Below, piece after piece: positions 17,750 to 19,840 of a stretch of DNA of 19,840 nucleotides (the stretch's first letter is position 1; the number at the start of each line of letters is the position of its first letter). The position numbers were made by a program, and so were the translations under genes. Origin of the DNA: an uncultured Leptolyngbya sp. (GTDB lineage: Bacteria; Cyanobacteriota; Cyanobacteriia; Phormidesmidales; Phormidesmidaceae); contig CALBPH010000001.1 of NCBI GenBank assembly GCA_937899365.1, positions 1 through 19,840 on the forward strand, written 5' to 3'. The notes beneath the pieces were generated by a model. The model was given only the letters and a program-made list of their open reading frames with translations, was not told the origin of the DNA and did no database searches.

Positions 17750-18904
17750 ATGAGTATAAGTTTTGCTTGGGATCCAGATCAACTCGATTTCCGTAAGTCA
17801 GTTGTCAGTTTTGCCCAAGAGGAATTAAATCAAGGGCTGATTGAAAGCGATCGACATAGTCACTTTAACCAGACTGGCTGGCAAAAATGTGCAGATTTTG
17901 GCATCTTAGGATGGCCAATTGCCAAAGAATACGGTGGCCAAGGGCTAGATCCATTAACCACTATCTTGGGGCTAGAGGGGTTAGGCTATGGCTGCAAAGA
18001 CAATGGTCTAGTCTTTGCCATCACCAACCATCTCTGGAGCTGTGCGGTTTCAATTGCCAGTTTTGGCACTGAAGCTCAAAAACAACAGTATTTGCCAGCC
18101 CTTTGTCAGGGAAAGTCGATCGGGGGACATGCCCTTACCGAACCAAAATCGGGATCCGCCGCCTTTGATATGCAAACTGAGGCTACCCGCCATGGAGATT
18201 ACTATATTCTCAATGGCACCAAGACATTTATTAGCAATGCCCCCGTTGCCGATGTTTATGTTACCTTTGCCCGTACCAACCCAGAGGTGGGCATTCAGCA
18301 AGGAATTTCTGCCTTTATTATCCACAAAGATTTACCCGGTTTGACTATTGAAAAGGAGTGGGAAAAATCGGGGTTGCGGACAGCTCCCATGGGGGAACTT
18401 GTCTTTCAGGACTGTAAAGTACCTGTGGACCATTGCTTAGGGAAAGAAGGACGGGGACACAATATTTTCCAATCCACGATTAGCTGGGAACGGGGATTTT
18501 TGTTTGCCAGTCAGGTGGGGACCATGGAAAGAATTTTAGAACAATGTGTTAGCCATGCTAAAAAGCGACAGCAGTTTGGTCAACCCATTGGTTCTTTTCA
18601 GGGGGTTTCCCATAAAATTGCCGAGATGAAAATGAGATTAGAACTGGCAAAACTCATGTTGTACAAAATAGGATGGTTAAAGAAACAAGGAAAGCGGGCC
18701 TTTTTAGAATCTTCGATTTCTAAAGTTTTTGTTAGTGAAGGTTTAAATCAAACCTGTCAGGATGCCATCCAAATTCATGGGGCTAGAGGCTACATGACTG
18801 ATTATGAATTAGAAAGAGAATTGCGGGATGCGATCGCAGGCACTATCTACGCAGGTACGTCTGAAATTCATCGTAATATCATTGCCACCCTTGTAGGGGT
18901 ATAG
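17750..18904 (+). CDS. Acyl-CoA/acyl-ACP dehydrogenase, FkbI-like
   Basis: A 384-residue flavin (FAD) acyl-CoA dehydrogenase-family protein of normal length. It has ALTEPKSGS and GTKTFISNA (FAD and substrate loops), RQQFGQPIGSFQGVSHKIAEM, the C-terminal QIHGARGYMTD and GTSEIHRNIIA. The usual medium-chain catalytic Glu position is Ala368 (YAGTSE), but Glu247 in SWERGF sits where isovaleryl- and long-chain dehydrogenases carry their base, so the enzyme is likely active. In methoxymalonyl and hydroxymalonyl pathways an FkbI-type enzyme completes oxidation of the ACP-bound unit. With the FkbK-like enzyme (2490) and ACP (3455), that is the likely role, although the genes are 14 kb apart. A general acyl dehydrogenation of the product chain is the alternative. 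ATG 17750 is preferred over in-frame TTG 17738. No good ribosome binding site is visible. It is followed after 16 bases by the NRPS at 18921, so the two are probably cotranscribed. Confidence 0.85.
   Translation: MSISFAWDPDQLDFRKSVVSFAQEELNQGLIESDRHSHFNQTGWQKCADFGILGWPIAKEYGGQGLDPLTTILGLEGLGYGCKDNGLVFAITNHLWSCAVSIASFGTEAQKQQYLPALCQGKSIGGHALTEPKSGSAAFDMQTEATRHGDYYILNGTKTFISNAPVADVYVTFARTNPEVGIQQGISAFIIHKDLPGLTIEKEWEKSGLRTAPMGELVFQDCKVPVDHCLGKEGRGHNIFQSTISWERGFLFASQVGTMERILEQCVSHAKKRQQFGQPIGSFQGVSHKIAEMKMRLELAKLMLYKIGWLKKQGKRAFLESSISKVFVSEGLNQTCQDAIQIHGARGYMTDYELERELRDAIAGTIYAGTSEIHRNIIATLVGV
18830..18837. repeat. HIP1 octamer GCGATCGC
   Basis: Third perfect HIP1 palindrome, inside the acyl dehydrogenase gene; supports cyanobacterial origin. 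Confidence 0.85.
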
Positions 18905-18905
18905 C

Positions 18906-18912
18906 AGGAAGG
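18906..18912 (+). promoter_or_regulatory. Shine-Dalgarno AGGAAGG for the NRPS at 18921
   Basis: AGGAAGG lies eight bases before ATG 18921, immediately after the stop of the acyl dehydrogenase gene. It strongly supports ATG 18921 as a real start, which matters because the protein lacks the N-terminal half of a Cy domain. Confidence 0.7.
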
Positions 18913-18920
18913 TACAAAAG

Positions 18921-19840
18921 ATGAGCACAAACAACCCAGCTATTTTAATGTCCCATGATCAGAGCGGTGATGAACAAAGACATGAGTCAGATGTAAAATG
19001 GCTGGATGTTTGGCAACAAAAGCTTGAAACTCTACCACCTGCCCCCGAACTCCCCATAACGCAGCAACTTAATAGCTCTGACACCCAACTAACTCGATAT
19101 AGTCAGCAAATTGATGCTACGACTTGGTCAAACCTGAAACAAAGGGCAGTACAGGCTAATTTACCCCTAGGTGAGGTGTTATTAGCAATTTATACAGACA
19201 TATTGACAGTCTGGAGTAAGAATACTCAGTTTACAATCAATTTGGTTGAACAACCATCTGTACCCATTCATTCTAATGCTGAATTGGAAGAAGCTATTAC
19301 TCAACCAAATCAAAATAAAACTTTCAGTACGTTAGTCACAGTCAATCATTTACAGCCTGATTCTTTTAGAACCAGGGCTAAACGCATAACAAGCCAGGTG
19401 AAATCTGCTCTGAACCATCAATCAAACGTGCAATTGTCGCAATTTAGATCACTTTCCGAGGAAACATTAGAAAAATTAAAAGCGATACTAGGTATTTCTT
19501 TTGTCATTGAGTCGGACAACATAGAAAATCTTTCTAATAGTAAGCATGGTAGCAATGACACTACTACAGTAGTACCCACTTATTTAGAATGCCGGTGTTT
19601 TGAGCATAATGATGCACTTACTGTCAATTTATGTGCTGCTAAAAATCTTTTTCTACCAGATATAGTGCAGGATATGTTGATCTCTTTCTGTGCCCTTGTG
19701 CAGCGTTTAGCCCATGGAGAGACTAGCTGGCAGGAAACGAGCCGACCGACGATCCCTGTGGCTCAACTTGAACAGAGAGCTGCGACCAATACATCTGCAG
19801 CTCCACTGCCTGAAGAAACCCTCTACAGCCTGTTTGTTGC
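18921..19840 (+). CDS. NRPS, 5' part: truncated (C-lobe only) Cy-like domain leading into an A domain
   Basis: 306 codons are visible and the frame runs off the window without a stop. Residues ~27-46 (WLDVWQQKLETLPPAPELPI) align with YWQKRLTAIPPAPDLPLQ in the middle of the Cy domain at 3754. TWSNLKQRAVQANL and ILTVWSKNTQFTINL align with the following part. The whole N-lobe, including FPLTxIQQAY and the DxxxxDxxS motif, is absent, and no such sequence precedes the gene, which starts 16 bases after the acyl dehydrogenase. Further core motifs of the C-lobe are also eroded: VGDFTS is missing, the PVVFTSTLT position reads GISFVIESD, and QTPQxYLDHQ is not recognisable. From about residue 296 (PEETLYSLFVA) an adenylation domain begins. 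The domain is therefore expected to be catalytically dead as a Cy and perhaps a structural platform for the A domain. The amino acid activated cannot be read because the A-domain core is outside the window. Confidence 0.85.
   Translation, partial: MSTNNPAILMSHDQSGDEQRHESDVKWLDVWQQKLETLPPAPELPITQQLNSSDTQLTRYSQQIDATTWSNLKQRAVQANLPLGEVLLAIYTDILTVWSKNTQFTINLVEQPSVPIHSNAELEEAITQPNQNKTFSTLVTVNHLQPDSFRTRAKRITSQVKSALNHQSNVQLSQFRSLSEETLEKLKAILGISFVIESDNIENLSNSKHGSNDTTTVVPTYLECRCFEHNDALTVNLCAAKNLFLPDIVQDMLISFCALVQRLAHGETSWQETSRPTIPVAQLEQRAATNTSAAPLPEETLYSLFV

Overview
The window is an internal piece of a hybrid non-ribosomal peptide / polyketide (NRPS-PKS) biosynthetic gene cluster, very probably from a filamentous cyanobacterium. 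The taxonomic hint comes from three perfect HIP1 octamers (GCGATCGC), moderate GC content, the style of the one-module-per-protein megasynthases and a TTTTGAA tandem heptamer in an intergenic gap. All eight genes lie on the + strand. The first and the last are cut by the window edges.

Layout. (1) 1-2387: 3' end of a PKS, [C-methyltransferase]-KR-ACP. (2) 2490-3365 and 3455-3706: a 3-hydroxyacyl dehydrogenase and a free-standing ACP of the FkbK/FkbJ type. (3) 3754-7221: NRPS module Cy-A-PCP. (4) 7304-13213: PKS module KS-AT-cMT-KR-ACP. (5) 13210-17568: NRPS module TubC_N docking-Cy-A-PCP-TE, overlapping the preceding gene by 4 bases. (6) 17569-17749: the longest gene-free gap (181 bases), with a promoter-like motif pair, tandem heptamers and two hairpins. 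(7) 17750-18904: an acyl-CoA/ACP dehydrogenase of the FkbI type. (8) 18921-19840: start of a further NRPS gene that opens with only the C-terminal half of a heterocyclization domain and is entering an adenylation domain at the window edge. There are no other gene-free stretches above 300 bases.

How the genes may work together. Both complete adenylation domains show the same ten-residue specificity code, DLYNLSLIWK, which is the classical cysteine code, and both are preceded by Cy domains with an intact DxxxxDxxS motif. Each Cy-A-PCP follows a C-methylating, ketoreducing PKS module. If the line is colinear, the product carries two successive CH(OH)-C(Me)n-thiazoline units and is released by the terminal TE. 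The second unit reproduces the logic of the last third of yersiniabactin, which suggests a metallophore-like thiazoline product. The FkbK/FkbJ/FkbI-like genes point in addition to an ACP-bound oxidised extender unit (hydroxymalonyl-, methoxymalonyl- or aminomalonyl-ACP). The priming enzyme that would decide between these is not in the window.

Most notable points: the N-lobe-less Cy domain at 18921; the extender-unit genes split across about 14 kb; a KR whose YxxxN motif reads YVAAS; and a type II-like thioesterase fused to the end of the last complete module. No tRNA, rRNA, CRISPR array, transposase or attachment site was recognised.
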